DNA from: JABDQZ01 sp050049775
GTDB taxonomy: Bacteria; Pseudomonadota; Gammaproteobacteria; Chromatiales; Chromatiaceae
NCBI GenBank assembly: GCA_050049775.1
Contig: JASFVP010000001.1
Location: 61,048 to 125,047, forward strand
Reading direction: 5' to 3'
DNA length: 64,000 bases
Part shown: positions 8,061 to 17,167 of the stretch, piece by piece
How the letters are laid out: each line of letters opens with the position of its first letter
Numbering within the stretch: position 1 is the stretch's first letter
Notes under the pieces: model-generated
What the model saw: only the letters and a program-made list of their open reading frames with translations
Databases searched by the model: none
Told to the model about the DNA's origin: nothing
Made by a program: the position numbers and the translations under genes

Positions 8061-8771
8061 ATGCAACTCATGCAAAGCGGCGAATTGCCGTTGAATTCCG
8101 ATATGCAACTCATCAGCCAGCACCTGCCGCTGGACAATGCGCGTTTGCTCGAACTTGGCTGCGGTGCCGCTTTTACCACCCGACAGATTGCCGAAAACTT
8201 TCCGGTAGCAAGCATCATCGCCGCGGAAGTGGATGTCATCCAGCATGAAAAAAACCTGCAGGTTGATGATTTGCCCAAGGTCGAATTCAAGCTGGCCGGC
8301 ATGCAGGAGATCCCGGAAGCGGGGAATTCAATTGATGCCGCCATCATGTTGAAGTCGTTGCATCATGTTCCTGTTGATGTCATGCAACAGGGCTTTGCTG
8401 AACTGCAGCGCGTGCTCAAGCCGGGCGGTTTGCTGTATATCTCGGAACCCGTATTCATGGGCGAATTCAATGAAATCCTGCGTCTGTTCAATGACGAGGA
8501 AAAAGTCCGCCAGGCGGCATTTGCCGCCATCGAACAGGCGATCACAGCTGGCCAGTTTGAGTTGCACGAAGAAGTTCACTTCAACAGCCAGAGCCGCTTT
8601 CAGGGCTTTGCCGAGTTCGAGCAGCGTATCCTCGGTGCGACCCATTCCAACTTTGATGTAGACGATGATTTGTTTGAGTTGATCAAGCAACGTTTCGAGC
8701 CGCACATCGGCACAGATGGCATGGCCGTGTTTCACAACCCGATGCGGGTCGATATTTTGCGCAAGCGGTAA
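8061..8771 (+). CDS. SAM-dependent class I methyltransferase
   Basis: A 236-aa protein with the class I methyltransferase core. Motif I is LLELGCGAAFTTRQIA, an acidic strand end follows (AAEVDV), motif II is IDAAIMLKSLHHVP and motif III is LKPGGLLYISEP, as in the UbiE/Methyltransf_11 group. The C-terminal third (about 140-236) is a helical substrate lid rich in Phe and Glu and gives no substrate clue. The N-terminus is short before motif I, so ATG 8061 is the sensible start. It stands alone, followed by an approximately 280-base gap to the chemoreceptor gene. Confidence 0.85.
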   Translation: MQLMQSGELPLNSDMQLISQHLPLDNARLLELGCGAAFTTRQIAENFPVASIIAAEVDVIQHEKNLQVDDLPKVEFKLAGMQEIPEAGNSIDAAIMLKSLHHVPVDVMQQGFAELQRVLKPGGLLYISEPVFMGEFNEILRLFNDEEKVRQAAFAAIEQAITAGQFELHEEVHFNSQSRFQGFAEFEQRILGATHSNFDVDDDLFELIKQRFEPHIGTDGMAVFHNPMRVDILRKR

Positions 8772-9048
8772 TACCTGGCCATCCGCTTACCGCTTCAACT
8801 GGGCCTGCACCTGCCACAGGAAGCAGGTTCCCTGAGTAAAGACTTTCCTCTTCCAGCCGATATGTCAGTCAAATGATCTTATGACGCTTGAGTCAGGCTG
8901 CTGAATTTCGGTACCCCGAAAATCCCTCCGGGAATTCGTATCGCTGTTTGTTTCGCCGCCAGATATCGCTGCTTTCATGATGCAGTGTGCTCCGGATCAT
9001 TTTCATATATTGATGCTAAGGGATTTGCTGACAGTCAGGAGAAAATTC

Positions 9049-10695
9049 ATGTCGTGGTTTCATAATCTTGCTTTTCGTTGGAAGTTAACTATTCCGGTGG
9101 CCTTGCTGGCAGCCGTTCTGCTGACTATCGCTCTGATCGGGGTCCAGCTGGTCAACCGTTTGGGAAGTAATGTCAATCAACTCGCTGATGAGTTCCTGCC
9201 AGGCATCAACTATCTGCTGCAAGCTGATCGTGATCTTTACCAGGCGTTGGTGGCTGAGCGCAGCCTCACTTTTGTTGATATAAACAGTAAGGACTATAAA
9301 GAGACGGTGGCGTCACATGCTGAAAATATTGAGCAGGCGCATACCCGGGCACAAAAGTTTTTTGCCGTCACGCAGTCCGATGTGGCGCGCGCTCGCGCTG
9401 ACGAATTCGAAACATTGTTTGCTACCTGGGAAGCGACTTCCAAAGGTATTGTGCAGCAGCTGGAGACGGGTGATGCAGACAGCAGGCAGGCGGCGATTGA
9501 GCTGAGTCTGACCAAAGCGGCCAACCAGTTTGACAACATGCGTCAGGTCCTTGATGAGCTGACAGAACTGGTGCAGGCAGAAGTGGCCAGCGCTTCGGCG
9601 GATACGCATTCCATGGTTGACAGTAATTTTGTCACCCAGCTGACTGCATTGTTTGCGGGACTGGCGGTCTGTGTGTTGATCGCCCTGTATTTTCCGCGGC
9701 TGGTTACCGGCCCGTTAAATCGCATCATCAAAACCATCGAGGATCTGGCCAGTGGTGATGGCGATTTGACCATACGAGTGGCTGCCGACAGTAAGGACGA
9801 ACTCGGTCATCTTGGTAAAAGCCTGAACCAGTTTCTCGACAAATTGCACGACATTATCAAACAGGTGGCTTTTACATCGGGCAAGGTCAGGGAGTCTTCC
9901 GGACAGATGGAAGACCTGAATCGCCAGACCCGGGAGTCTGTTGTACATCAACACTCAACCACGGATATGGTGGCGACGGCTGTCAATGAAATGTCGGCTA
10001 CTGTGCAGGACATTGCGCAAAGCGCTGCCAATGCTGCCGCCGCGGCACACCAGGCGGATGCCGATGCGCGCGAAGGCAGTGAGCGCGTGAATGCGTCAGC
10101 AGCATCGATTGAGGATCTGGCCAGGGACGTCGAACGTGCAGCAGAGGTGGTTCATTCGCTGGAGCGTGATTCTGATGGCGTCGGTTCGGTGCTGGATGTG
10201 ATCCGTGGTATTGCCGAACAGACCAACCTGCTGGCTTTGAATGCAGCGATTGAGGCAGCACGTGCCGGAGAGCAGGGTCGTGGTTTTGCGGTGGTAGCCG
10301 ACGAAGTACGCACTCTGGCCAGCCGTACACAGCAATCGACTACCGAAATCCAGACCATGATTGAGCAATTGCAAAACGGTGCGCAGGAAGCCGTTTCCGT
10401 GATGGATTCCGGCAAGGATAAAGCGCAGGTCAGCGTTGAGCGCGCTATCTCAGCCGGTGAATCGTTACTGGAAATTACCAAAGCCGTTGCTTCCATCAGT
10501 GACATGAATACACAGATAGCCAGTGCGGCTGAAGAACAAAGCGTCACAACCGAAGAGATTAATCGCAACGTGCATGAGATCAGCCAGATCTCCGAGAAAA
10601 ATTCACAGGCTTCCGAGAATGCCGCCCAGGCCAGTAGTGAGCTGAGTCGTTATGCCCAGGACCTCGATGGCATTGTACAGAATTTCAAGATCTAG
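9049..10695 (+). CDS. methyl-accepting chemotaxis protein
   Basis: A 548-aa inner-membrane chemoreceptor that controls CheA activity. One membrane helix near residues 14-34, a helical periplasmic sensor of about 150 residues, a second membrane helix near 190-208, a HAMP domain (about 210-262), and a long coiled-coil signalling domain with the hairpin tip EQTNLLALNAAIEAARAGEQGRGFAVVADEVR. No C-terminal CheR-tethering pentapeptide is present. ATG 9049 is chosen because AGGAGA stands just before it and it places a charged MSW-FRWK start before the first helix; the in-frame start at 8977 lacks such support. The ligand is unknown and no chemotaxis genes adjoin it. Confidence 0.93.
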   Translation: MSWFHNLAFRWKLTIPVALLAAVLLTIALIGVQLVNRLGSNVNQLADEFLPGINYLLQADRDLYQALVAERSLTFVDINSKDYKETVASHAENIEQAHTRAQKFFAVTQSDVARARADEFETLFATWEATSKGIVQQLETGDADSRQAAIELSLTKAANQFDNMRQVLDELTELVQAEVASASADTHSMVDSNFVTQLTALFAGLAVCVLIALYFPRLVTGPLNRIIKTIEDLASGDGDLTIRVAADSKDELGHLGKSLNQFLDKLHDIIKQVAFTSGKVRESSGQMEDLNRQTRESVVHQHSTTDMVATAVNEMSATVQDIAQSAANAAAAAHQADADAREGSERVNASAASIEDLARDVERAAEVVHSLERDSDGVGSVLDVIRGIAEQTNLLALNAAIEAARAGEQGRGFAVVADEVRTLASRTQQSTTEIQTMIEQLQNGAQEAVSVMDSGKDKAQVSVERAISAGESLLEITKAVASISDMNTQIASAAEEQSVTTEEINRNVHEISQISEKNSQASENAAQASSELSRYAQDLDGIVQNFKI

Positions 10696-10729
10696 CTAAC
10701 CTAGTGTTTCAGCCCGCTGTTGTTATATA

Positions 10730-10753
10730 GGCAGTCAGCATTTGCTGGCTGCC
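10730..10753 (+). terminator. hairpin after chemoreceptor gene
   Basis: Inverted repeat GGCAGTCAGC / GCTGGCTGCC with a four-base loop and one G-T pair, 34 bases after the stop codon. There is no clear T tract, so it may be a factor-dependent terminator or a 3' stabilising hairpin. Confidence 0.5.
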
Positions 10754-10886
10754 TGCAAACAATATGGACGCCTGCAGCGGTTCTCAAAAACATCCAATGA
10801 ATTTTTCATGATAGATGTCAGATTTCTGTCATAGTGCCGTTATATAACTCCAGCCACTCTCTGGAAATAAACGGCAGGACAGCCAC

Positions 10887-12185
10887 ATGACACACACAAA
10901 AAACAATCACGGTATTTGGGTAATTTTCGGGGCATTGCTGATTCAGCTTTCGCTCGGCGCGATTTATGCGTGGTCGGTGTTTGCCAAACCCTTGCAGGTT
11001 TCCGGCTGGTCGACGGCCGATACGCAATGGCCGTTCACCGTTGGTCTGGTGGCGTTCGCACTGGTCATGGTGTATGCGGGGCGCATGCTGCACGTCATCG
11101 GGCCGCGTAAACTCACGGCTGCCGGTGGTGTGATTCTCGGGGTCGGTTATGTGCTGGCCGGCATTCTCGGTGGCGACAGCTTCTGGCCAACGCTGATTGG
11201 CGTTGGCCTGCTCGGTGGCGCGGGCATTGGCCTTGGTTATGTGGTACCGATCGCGGTCGGCATGCAATGGTTCCCGGACAAGAAAGGCCTGATTACCGGC
11301 GTAGCGGTGGCGGGCTTCGGTCTTGGCGCCATGATCTGGGTAAAGCTCGCGGGCAGCTGGGGCGGTCTGATCGTCGATTTCGGCATCGGCGCTACCTTTA
11401 TGATTTATGGTCTTGTCTTCATGCTGCTGGTGTTGTTTGGCAGCATCTGGATGACGTTCCCGCCGGGTTTTGTGCCGCCAAGGCCAGACCACAAGGGCGG
11501 TAAGTATGACTTTCGCAGTGAGGAGATGATACGTACGCGCCATTACTGGTCAATCTTCGCGACCTTTGCGATTGGCGCTACCGCCGGCCTCATGTGCATC
11601 GGCTTGATGAAACAGTTCCCGAGCCAGGCGCTGGTGGCGGCCGGCGTTCCTGAAATGCTGGCGGATGCGAAGGCCGGCACGGCGATGGTGGTTTTCGCCA
11701 TTTTCAATGCCATCGGCCGTATCGGCTGGGGCAGGATCAGCGACATGATCGGCCATAAGGTCAATTGTGATCACCGTGGACGGAAAAAATCGTTGACCCT
11801 GATGGCAGCCAGTCAGGGGTTACTGGTGATGATCTTTCCTTATGTGGCCGGCAGTGAGTATCTGCTGTATCTATTGGCAGCGCTGATCGGCTTCAACTTC
11901 GGCGGCAACTTCGCGTTATTTCCGGCAATAACTACCGATACATTCGGCCATAAGTTTTTTGGCCAGAACTACGGATATGTATTCCTGGCGTATGGCCTGG
12001 GTGGCACCATCGGGCCGATGCTGGGCGGCTACCTTGGTGACATGAACAATTTCCAGCTGGCTTTTATCATCACCGGCATCATGAGCCTGAGTGCGGCCGG
12101 CATCATCTCCACCGTAAAAATTCCGTCAAAAACACCCAAGGGGGATATGGAACTGGAGCCGCTTGGCGCGAGTACGGGCTGTTGA
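10887..12185 (+). CDS. MFS transporter, OFA (oxalate/formate antiporter-like) family
   Basis: A 432-aa polytopic carrier with about 12 hydrophobic segments. The N-terminal LGAIYAWSVFAKPL and the GLGYVVPIAVGMQWFPDKKGLITGVAVAGFGLGA motif are diagnostic of the OFA subgroup of the major facilitator superfamily, which exchanges small monocarboxylates or dicarboxylates. The substrate cannot be read from the sequence. A loop of charged residues (about 190-220) divides the two six-helix halves. ATG 10887 has CAGGA upstream. It is followed after 24 bases by arfB. Confidence 0.9.
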   Translation: MTHTKNNHGIWVIFGALLIQLSLGAIYAWSVFAKPLQVSGWSTADTQWPFTVGLVAFALVMVYAGRMLHVIGPRKLTAAGGVILGVGYVLAGILGGDSFWPTLIGVGLLGGAGIGLGYVVPIAVGMQWFPDKKGLITGVAVAGFGLGAMIWVKLAGSWGGLIVDFGIGATFMIYGLVFMLLVLFGSIWMTFPPGFVPPRPDHKGGKYDFRSEEMIRTRHYWSIFATFAIGATAGLMCIGLMKQFPSQALVAAGVPEMLADAKAGTAMVVFAIFNAIGRIGWGRISDMIGHKVNCDHRGRKKSLTLMAASQGLLVMIFPYVAGSEYLLYLLAALIGFNFGGNFALFPAITTDTFGHKFFGQNYGYVFLAYGLGGTIGPMLGGYLGDMNNFQLAFIITGIMSLSAAGIISTVKIPSKTPKGDMELEPLGASTGC

Positions 12186-12209
12186 AGTTACTGGTATGAT
12201 TATGCGGCT

Positions 12210-12623
12210 ATGCTGCAAATCTCTCGCAATGTTTTCATACCGGATGACGAGATCGAGTTATCCGCCATCCGTGCCCAGGGTGCGGGCGGACAGAATGTCA
12301 ACAAGGTCGCGTCCGCGATTCATCTACGCTTTGACATTAATACTTCCTCGCTGCCGGACTTCTACAAGCAACGCTTGCTGAAACTCAAGGACAAGCGTAT
12401 CAGCAAACAGGGGCAGATCATCATCAAGGCGCAGCGTTTTCGTACCCAGGAAAAGAATCGTGATGATGCCTTGCAGCGGCTGCAGGAATTGATTCACTCG
12501 GTTGCAGTGGTGCAGAAAAAACGGGTGCCGACCAAGGCAACCAAGGCGTCTCAAAAAAAGCGGGTCGATGACAAGGTCAAACGCGGTAAAACAAAAATGC
12601 TGCGCGGCAAGGTGACTGAATAG
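12210..12623 (+). CDS. arfB: alternative ribosome-rescue factor B / peptidyl-tRNA hydrolase
   Basis: A 137-aa codon-independent release factor that frees stalled ribosomes. It has the GGQ loop in RAQGAGGQNVNKVASA, the family SKQGQIIIKAQRFRTQEKNR segment, and a Lys/Arg-rich C-terminal tail (from about 105) that in ArfB enters the empty mRNA channel. Length and tail match YaeJ/ArfB rather than full release factors. The start ATG begins 24 bases after the MFS gene, so the two may share a transcript. Confidence 0.93.
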   Translation: MLQISRNVFIPDDEIELSAIRAQGAGGQNVNKVASAIHLRFDINTSSLPDFYKQRLLKLKDKRISKQGQIIIKAQRFRTQEKNRDDALQRLQELIHSVAVVQKKRVPTKATKASQKKRVDDKVKRGKTKMLRGKVTE

Positions 12624-12647
12624 GCTGGAGTGAAGGAGAGGCAATGC

Positions 12648-13085
12648 ATGCATAACAATAAGATCGGCTTAATCGCAGGTCTGTTGCTTTATTTGATTGC
12701 AGGAATTGCGCCCGCAGAAATCTACAAATGGGTGGATGAACAGGGTAAGCGCCATTTCAGTGACAAAAAGCCGGTTGTCGGGCAGGCGGAGACGGTCCGC
12801 CTGAAAGTGAACACTTATAGCAGTGTCAGCTTCGGCAAATCAACTGCGGATGTCGGCAGGCAGGTGATCATGTATTCAACCGGTTGGTGCGGCTACTGCA
12901 AGCAGGCGCGGCAGTATTTTTCCGAGCATCAGATTCGCTACACCGACTACGATATTGAAAACAACCCGACGGCACGACACGCCTATAACAAGCTGGGCGC
13001 GAAAGGTGTTCCGGTGATTCTGGTTGGCAACCGACGCATGAACGGTTTCAGTGCCAGTGGATTTGAGCAGATTTACCAACCCTGA
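12648..13085 (+). CDS. secreted or membrane-tethered DUF4124-glutaredoxin fusion
   Basis: About 145 aa. N-terminal hydrophobic signal (KIGLIAGLLLYLIAGIAPA), then a DUF4124 module (EIYKWVDEQGKRHFSDKKP), a short linker, and a glutaredoxin domain with active site GWCGYCKQARQYF, DYDIENNP, and the cis-Pro loop GVPVILVGNRRMNGF. The signal predicts export to the periplasm, where a CxxC glutaredoxin fold could serve in thiol repair or disulfide exchange. The start at 12648 is set by GAAGGAGAGG about six bases upstream; the in-frame GTG at 12630 lies within that site. It follows arfB closely. Confidence 0.85.
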   Translation: MHNNKIGLIAGLLLYLIAGIAPAEIYKWVDEQGKRHFSDKKPVVGQAETVRLKVNTYSSVSFGKSTADVGRQVIMYSTGWCGYCKQARQYFSEHQIRYTDYDIENNPTARHAYNKLGAKGVPVILVGNRRMNGFSASGFEQIYQP

Positions 13086-13124
13086 TGGTCTTGATTGCAA
13101 GGACCGTGAGTCGTCGTGTTGGAG

Positions 13125-13153
13125 AAGGCGTCCTGCTCAGCAGGACTAGCCTT
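13125..13153. other. strong stem-loop between two convergent genes
   Basis: Nested inverted repeat: AAGGC and GCCTT outside, GTCCTGC and GCAGGAC inside with a three-base loop. It lies between the convergent DUF4124-glutaredoxin gene and the 36-codon minus-strand ORF. No T tract follows on either strand, so it may be a bidirectional factor-dependent terminator or mRNA end structure. Confidence 0.5.
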
Positions 13154-13169
13154 GATTTGGAAAAAGTGG

Positions 13170-13280
13170 TTACGGACGACCCATGGTAACCCAGGTGCCC
13201 TGAACCCAGAGGTTGATCCAGCCTTCTTCAATATAATGTCTCCAGGCCGGACTGTTAATTGGTACACAGACTCGTTTCAT
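13170..13280 (-). CDS. 36-aa Trp-rich small protein
   Basis: Too short for usual gene callers. The minus strand from ATG 13280 encodes 36 residues ending at TAA 13170. The start is preceded by AAGGAGT seven bases upstream, one of the best ribosome-binding sites in the window. The product has four Trp (WRHYIEEGWINLWVQGTW), is weakly basic and has no signal peptide or membrane segment. It occupies an otherwise gene-free 410-base gap. The rest of that gap (13281-13495) holds an inverted repeat TGAAAATCA/TGATTTTCA and no other supported gene. No family is recognised; conservation in relatives would decide. Confidence 0.55.
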   Translation of the reverse strand: MKRVCVPINSPAWRHYIEEGWINLWVQGTWVTMGRP

Positions 13281-13495
13281 AGCGTTACTCCTTACCGGCA
13301 AACAATAGCTGCGTTGCCACTGTGTTCCGGTGCTACCTTGTCAACTACCAACGTAGGTACTGAAAATCAAGCATATTGCAGGCCATCTCATTACTATCGT
13401 CTGATTTTCAAGGAGTTAGCGAGTGTGCTGGAAATGCGAAAATCGCGAGTGTCACAAAATGTAAAAAAAACTGACGTTTTTTGAACGGCCGATAT

Positions 13496-14767
13496 TTAGC
13501 GGACCAGCGTTAGTGACAGGCCCGGCCAGTAGGTGATAATCAGCACCGCAGCGAACAGGATGACAAACCAGGGCAGGGTGGCGCGATACAGCTGCATCAC
13601 CGGTTTTTTAAAACGGTAACTGGCGATGAACAGATTCATACCAACCGGCGGTGTGAAATAACCGATCTGCATATTGGCCAGGAAGATGATACCGAGATGC
13701 ACCGGGTCGATGCCGTAACCGATGGCGACCGGTAACAGTAACGGCACCATTAATACCAGTGCGGAAAAGATATCCAGCATGGTGCCGAGCACCAGTAAAA
13801 ACAGATTGAGCAGAATCAGAAAAGTGAGTTTGTCGGAGATCAATTGCCGGATGAATTCAAACAAACGTCTGGGTATCTCCTGATCAATCAGATAATTGGT
13901 CGACGCCAGCGACAGGCCAAGAATCACCAGGATGCCACCAACCAGGATCATCGACTGGCGCATCACACCCGGCAGTTTCTGCAGCGGGATCTCTCTCAGG
14001 ATCAACACTTCGACGATGAGTACATACAGCGCGGTGACGGCCGCAGCTTCCGACAGTGCAAAATAACCGCTGTAAATGCCGCCGAGCACGATGAATGGCA
14101 ATGGCAGTTCCCAGATGGCTTCGCGTACGGCGGATCGGGCTTCCGGCCAGCTGAATTTCTTCAGCGGCTGGCGGCGGCTTGTCCAGATGCTCCAGACGCT
14201 GAGCATGGCCAGCATCAGCAGGCCGGGAAAAATGCCGGCAAGAAACATGGCATCGACCGTGATCGGCCCGGCGATGCCGAGTTGCTGGGCAATGACAGCA
14301 TACAGAATCAACGGCAGCGCGGGCGCAAACAACAGGCCAAGACTGCCGGATGTGGTCACCAGTCCAAGGCTGAAATTGTCTTTATAGCCGGCTTGGGTCA
14401 GTGCCGGATACAGCAAGGCGCCGAGCGCCACGATGGTAACGCCGGAAGCGCCGGTGAAAGCGGTAAAGAAAGCACAGGCCATTAATGCGACCAGCGCCAG
14501 TCCACCTGGCATCCAGCCGAGCAAGGCAATCGTGATGCGCACCAGTCGATGTGGTGCATTGCTTTCGCTGAGCAGATAACCGGCGAAGGTGAACAACGGA
14601 ATCGCCAGCAATACCGGCATCTCGGCAATGCGATAAAACTCGATGGCGATGACGGACAGGTCGATATCGGCTCGACTGAAGCCGAGCATGGCCGACGCGC
14701 CGATGATGGCAAACAGTGGCGCTCCGAGCAAAGCCAGCAGCAACAGCAACAGGCCGGTCAGAATCAT
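13496..14767 (-). CDS. dctM: TRAP transporter large permease (DctM type)
   Basis: A 423-aa inner-membrane protein with about 12 hydrophobic helices, the ion-coupled transport subunit of a tripartite ATP-independent periplasmic transporter. Typical segments include GASAMLGF near the N-terminus, TAFTGASGVTIVALG, and the C-terminal GIIFLANMQIGYFTPPVGMNLFIASYRF, which is the classic DctM signature. It overlaps the preceding small permease by four bases (ATGA), so translation is coupled. It ends the TRAP operon on the minus strand. Confidence 0.93.
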   Translation of the reverse strand: MILTGLLLLLLALLGAPLFAIIGASAMLGFSRADIDLSVIAIEFYRIAEMPVLLAIPLFTFAGYLLSESNAPHRLVRITIALLGWMPGGLALVALMACAFFTAFTGASGVTIVALGALLYPALTQAGYKDNFSLGLVTTSGSLGLLFAPALPLILYAVIAQQLGIAGPITVDAMFLAGIFPGLLMLAMLSVWSIWTSRRQPLKKFSWPEARSAVREAIWELPLPFIVLGGIYSGYFALSEAAAVTALYVLIVEVLILREIPLQKLPGVMRQSMILVGGILVILGLSLASTNYLIDQEIPRRLFEFIRQLISDKLTFLILLNLFLLVLGTMLDIFSALVLMVPLLLPVAIGYGIDPVHLGIIFLANMQIGYFTPPVGMNLFIASYRFKKPVMQLYRATLPWFVILFAAVLIITYWPGLSLTLVR

Positions 14768-15261
14768 TTGTTACCGGTGCCCAACAGACTGTGCAGGAAA
14801 AAGCGCAGCGCCATGATGCCAAAGCCGATCGGGATGATGCTTTCGCCAATCCAGGTCGGGAAAGACGCGAACGCGATGGCGCCGTCCTGTTTTTCCATCA
14901 GTACCAGCGTTACGGCATGCCAGGCGATAAAGCCGCAAACGATGCCGGCAAACAAATCGGTCACACGTTTTACGCGGGCACGGTTTCTGGCCGACAGGAA
15001 ATGCGACAGGATGTCGATGCTGATGTGGTTGTTGTCACGCGTAGCCGCCATTGCGCCGAGCAAGGCAATCCACAACACCAGCAAACGCAACGCCGGGTCG
15101 CCCCAACTGAGGCCGGCATCAAAAAAATTGCGCAACAGGATTTGCGCACTGGCCAACACAATCATGGAGGTCAGCAGGAAAACCAGCAGCCCGTCTTCGA
15201 CTAACAGAATGAAACGTTGTAACTTGTGCAACGCCGTGCTGTCAGGGCTGCTGCTGGGCAC
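14764..15261 (-). CDS. dctQ: TRAP transporter small permease (DctQ type)
   Basis: A 165-aa membrane protein with four hydrophobic segments, the small subunit that assembles with the large permease. Conserved features: RFILLVEDGLLVFLLTSMIVLASAQILLRN in helix 1, WGDPALRLLVLWIALLGAMAATRDNNHISID, then two C-terminal helices. It overlaps the substrate-binding-protein gene by 20 bases and dctM by four, which supports a single co-translated operon. Confidence 0.9.
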   Translation of the reverse strand: MPSSSPDSTALHKLQRFILLVEDGLLVFLLTSMIVLASAQILLRNFFDAGLSWGDPALRLLVLWIALLGAMAATRDNNHISIDILSHFLSARNRARVKRVTDLFAGIVCGFIAWHAVTLVLMEKQDGAIAFASFPTWIGESIIPIGFGIMALRFFLHSLLGTGNK

Positions 15262-16252
15262 GGCGATAATCGCTCAGGTGTTGTTGCAGCGTGTCGAAGA
15301 TCTCCCGGGAAAAACGGCCTTCCGCCACCATGGCTTCCACCGCCTGGCTGACGCGTTGTCGCCATGGCTGCATTTGCGCTTCTTCCGGCTGGATGAACTG
15401 CATGCCCTGGTTTTTCAGTGCCTGCAATGCAGCTTCATTGTCCCGGCGATTTTGCTGGTTGATGTTGACAAATGTATCCGTCAGTACCTGGCTGAGCACA
15501 TCACGGTCGGCCGCTGTCAATTTGTTCAAGGCTTTTTCCCGAATGATCAGGGTGCCGTACAAATAGGTGATCGGCACGTCAATCAGGTGTTGCAGGCGGG
15601 TGTGCCATTGCAAGGCGATCGCGCCGATGGCCGGTGTTGTCACGGTATTGATCAGTTCGGTCTGCAGACCGGTCAGCACGTCGGTCAACGGCAGCGGGAT
15701 GGGCGCTATATCGAGTGCGCGAAATGCGGCCAGGCTGATGCTGTCGCCTTCCGGCACCCAGACTTTCTGTTGCTGCAGCTCTGCCAGTTGGGTGACCGGT
15801 TTTTTGGACATCAGGTAGGCAAAGCCGCCTTCACTGAGGCCATAACTGACAAAACCTTCGCGGCGGATGCCTTCGATGAGTAACGGATCCATGCGCTGGC
15901 GCACATAGTCGACTTCGTCGAGCGAACGAAAACGAAACGGCAGGCTGTAGATTTGTGCATCCGGATAAATCGCCGTCAGGCCACCGCCGGTGATGGCGCC
16001 GCCATGTAACTGGCCGATGCGAATTTTGCGCAGAATGCTGTTGTCATTGCCCATCACACCGCCGGGGTAAAAGCGCAGTTTCACACGTCCCCCGGTTTTT
16101 TCGGCCACCTGTTCGGCACCCTGGCGCATGGCTTTCATCCAGCTGCTGCCATCCGGTGCGATGGTGGCGATTTTCAGCGTGGCCGCTTCGAGTGGCAGGC
16201 CCAGGCAGGCAAAAACAAACAGCAGTGTGAGCCGCCTAAAAGTAATTGTCAT
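15242..16252 (-). CDS. dctP: TRAP transporter substrate-binding protein (DctP family)
   Basis: A 336-aa periplasmic binding protein. Signal peptide at residues 1-21 (RRLTLLFVFACLGLPLEA) then TLKIATIAPDGSSWMKAMRQGAEQV, and the family Arg in KLRFYPGGVMGNDNSILRKIRIGQLHGG. The subgroup fits DctP7/TAXI-like carriers found with a TatT subunit, but the ligand is not predictable. ATG 16252 is chosen because AAGGA lies eight bases upstream and it directly precedes the signal; upstream in-frame codons extend into the TatT gene. It overlaps the end of the TatT gene by 17 bases. Confidence 0.92.
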   Translation of the reverse strand: MTITFRRLTLLFVFACLGLPLEAATLKIATIAPDGSSWMKAMRQGAEQVAEKTGGRVKLRFYPGGVMGNDNSILRKIRIGQLHGGAITGGGLTAIYPDAQIYSLPFRFRSLDEVDYVRQRMDPLLIEGIRREGFVSYGLSEGGFAYLMSKKPVTQLAELQQQKVWVPEGDSISLAAFRALDIAPIPLPLTDVLTGLQTELINTVTTPAIGAIALQWHTRLQHLIDVPITYLYGTLIIREKALNKLTAADRDVLSQVLTDTFVNINQQNRRDNEAALQALKNQGMQFIQPEEAQMQPWRQRVSQAVEAMVAEGRFSREIFDTLQQHLSDYRRAQQQP

Positions 16253-17072
16253 TGAGTAATTCCTTGGCTTTTTGTTGCGCCAGAATGTTGCTGAGTGTGA
16301 GGTTCGGTTCGACGGGGTCCGCCTCGGCGACTTCCTGCAGCAGCCGGTCATGTAATTTCTGGTCAAACACGAGTCTCGCATAAGTGCGCGCATATTCCAC
16401 CTTGGCCATCAGGTCGCGGCCAGCGGAATATTGCAGCGCCAGGTCAAAGTGCTGTCGTCCTGACTCGGGCTTGCCGCCGAGCGAGGCGGGCAGTTGTGAA
16501 CGCAATACCGCCAGGTACAGCTGGGCGCGGCCACGGGCATACCCAGGTTCGAGTTCGATGATGCGCTGCAACATGGCTTCCACCCTGGGCAATTGGGCCA
16601 GCGCGTTCCAGTCGCCACTGTTGTTTTTGATCCAGTTGGCGCAACTGGTTGCATAGGCATACAACACCGGCAGATCCGATGACTCAACCTGGGCAAGCGT
16701 CAGTGTGAATCGGCCAAAGTCGTTTGCTTCAGCGACACAAAGGTCGTCAAGTTCGATGCACAACGCCTGTTTTGCATAGGTTTTGGCATGTTCTGATAAA
16801 CGCTGGCTGCGCTCGGCATCTTCGACCAGGCCAGCGGCAAAGGCGCCATAGAGCTGTGCGGCAGAAATCAGCAGTTGTGGGTCGTCCGGGTCATCACGGA
16901 TCATGCCGTCGAGCAGCAGCAGATACGCGGGGATTGCGGCGCGCACCGTATCAGGGTCATCCTGATTCAGCATGCTGGTCGCCAGGTTGCCAGTCAGCTG
17001 GCGTGCCGCCATGGAGCTGCAGCTGATCAGCAGCGGTACTAACAAAACAAGAAAAATACTTCGAAAAGACAT
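16236..17072 (-). CDS. TRAP transporter TatT lipoprotein (T component)
   Basis: A 278-aa lipoprotein. Signal SIFLVLLVPLLISCSS with lipobox LISC gives a mature Cys at about residue 18. The remainder is helical with TPR-like pairs (LLLLDGMIRDDPDDPQLLISAAQLYGAFAAGL; IIELEPGYARGRAQLYLAVLRSQLP; GRQHFDLALQYSAGRDLMAKVEYARTYAR). This matches TatT, a TPR protein that forms a complex with some TRAP binding proteins and probably passes a hydrophobic ligand. As first gene of the TRAP operon it indicates a TatT-type TRAP system, known in treponemes and sulfur or sulfate bacteria. Confidence 0.88.
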   Translation of the reverse strand: MSFRSIFLVLLVPLLISCSSMAARQLTGNLATSMLNQDDPDTVRAAIPAYLLLLDGMIRDDPDDPQLLISAAQLYGAFAAGLVEDAERSQRLSEHAKTYAKQALCIELDDLCVAEANDFGRFTLTLAQVESSDLPVLYAYATSCANWIKNNSGDWNALAQLPRVEAMLQRIIELEPGYARGRAQLYLAVLRSQLPASLGGKPESGRQHFDLALQYSAGRDLMAKVEYARTYARLVFDQKLHDRLLQEVAEADPVEPNLTLSNILAQQKAKELLNDNYF

Positions 17073-17167
17073 ACGCTTAAATGATAGAGATGCTCCGGTT
17101 CTATCCGGATTATAGGTTACTTCAAGCGTGTTTTTTCTTTGTGCTGTATTTTCCCCGGATTGTTACA

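Noticed and set aside
13116..13484. 122-codon plus-strand frame in the gap after the DUF4124-glutaredoxin gene
   Set aside because: No ribosome-binding site, no protein-like pattern, and it overlaps the well-started minus ORF at 13170-13280.
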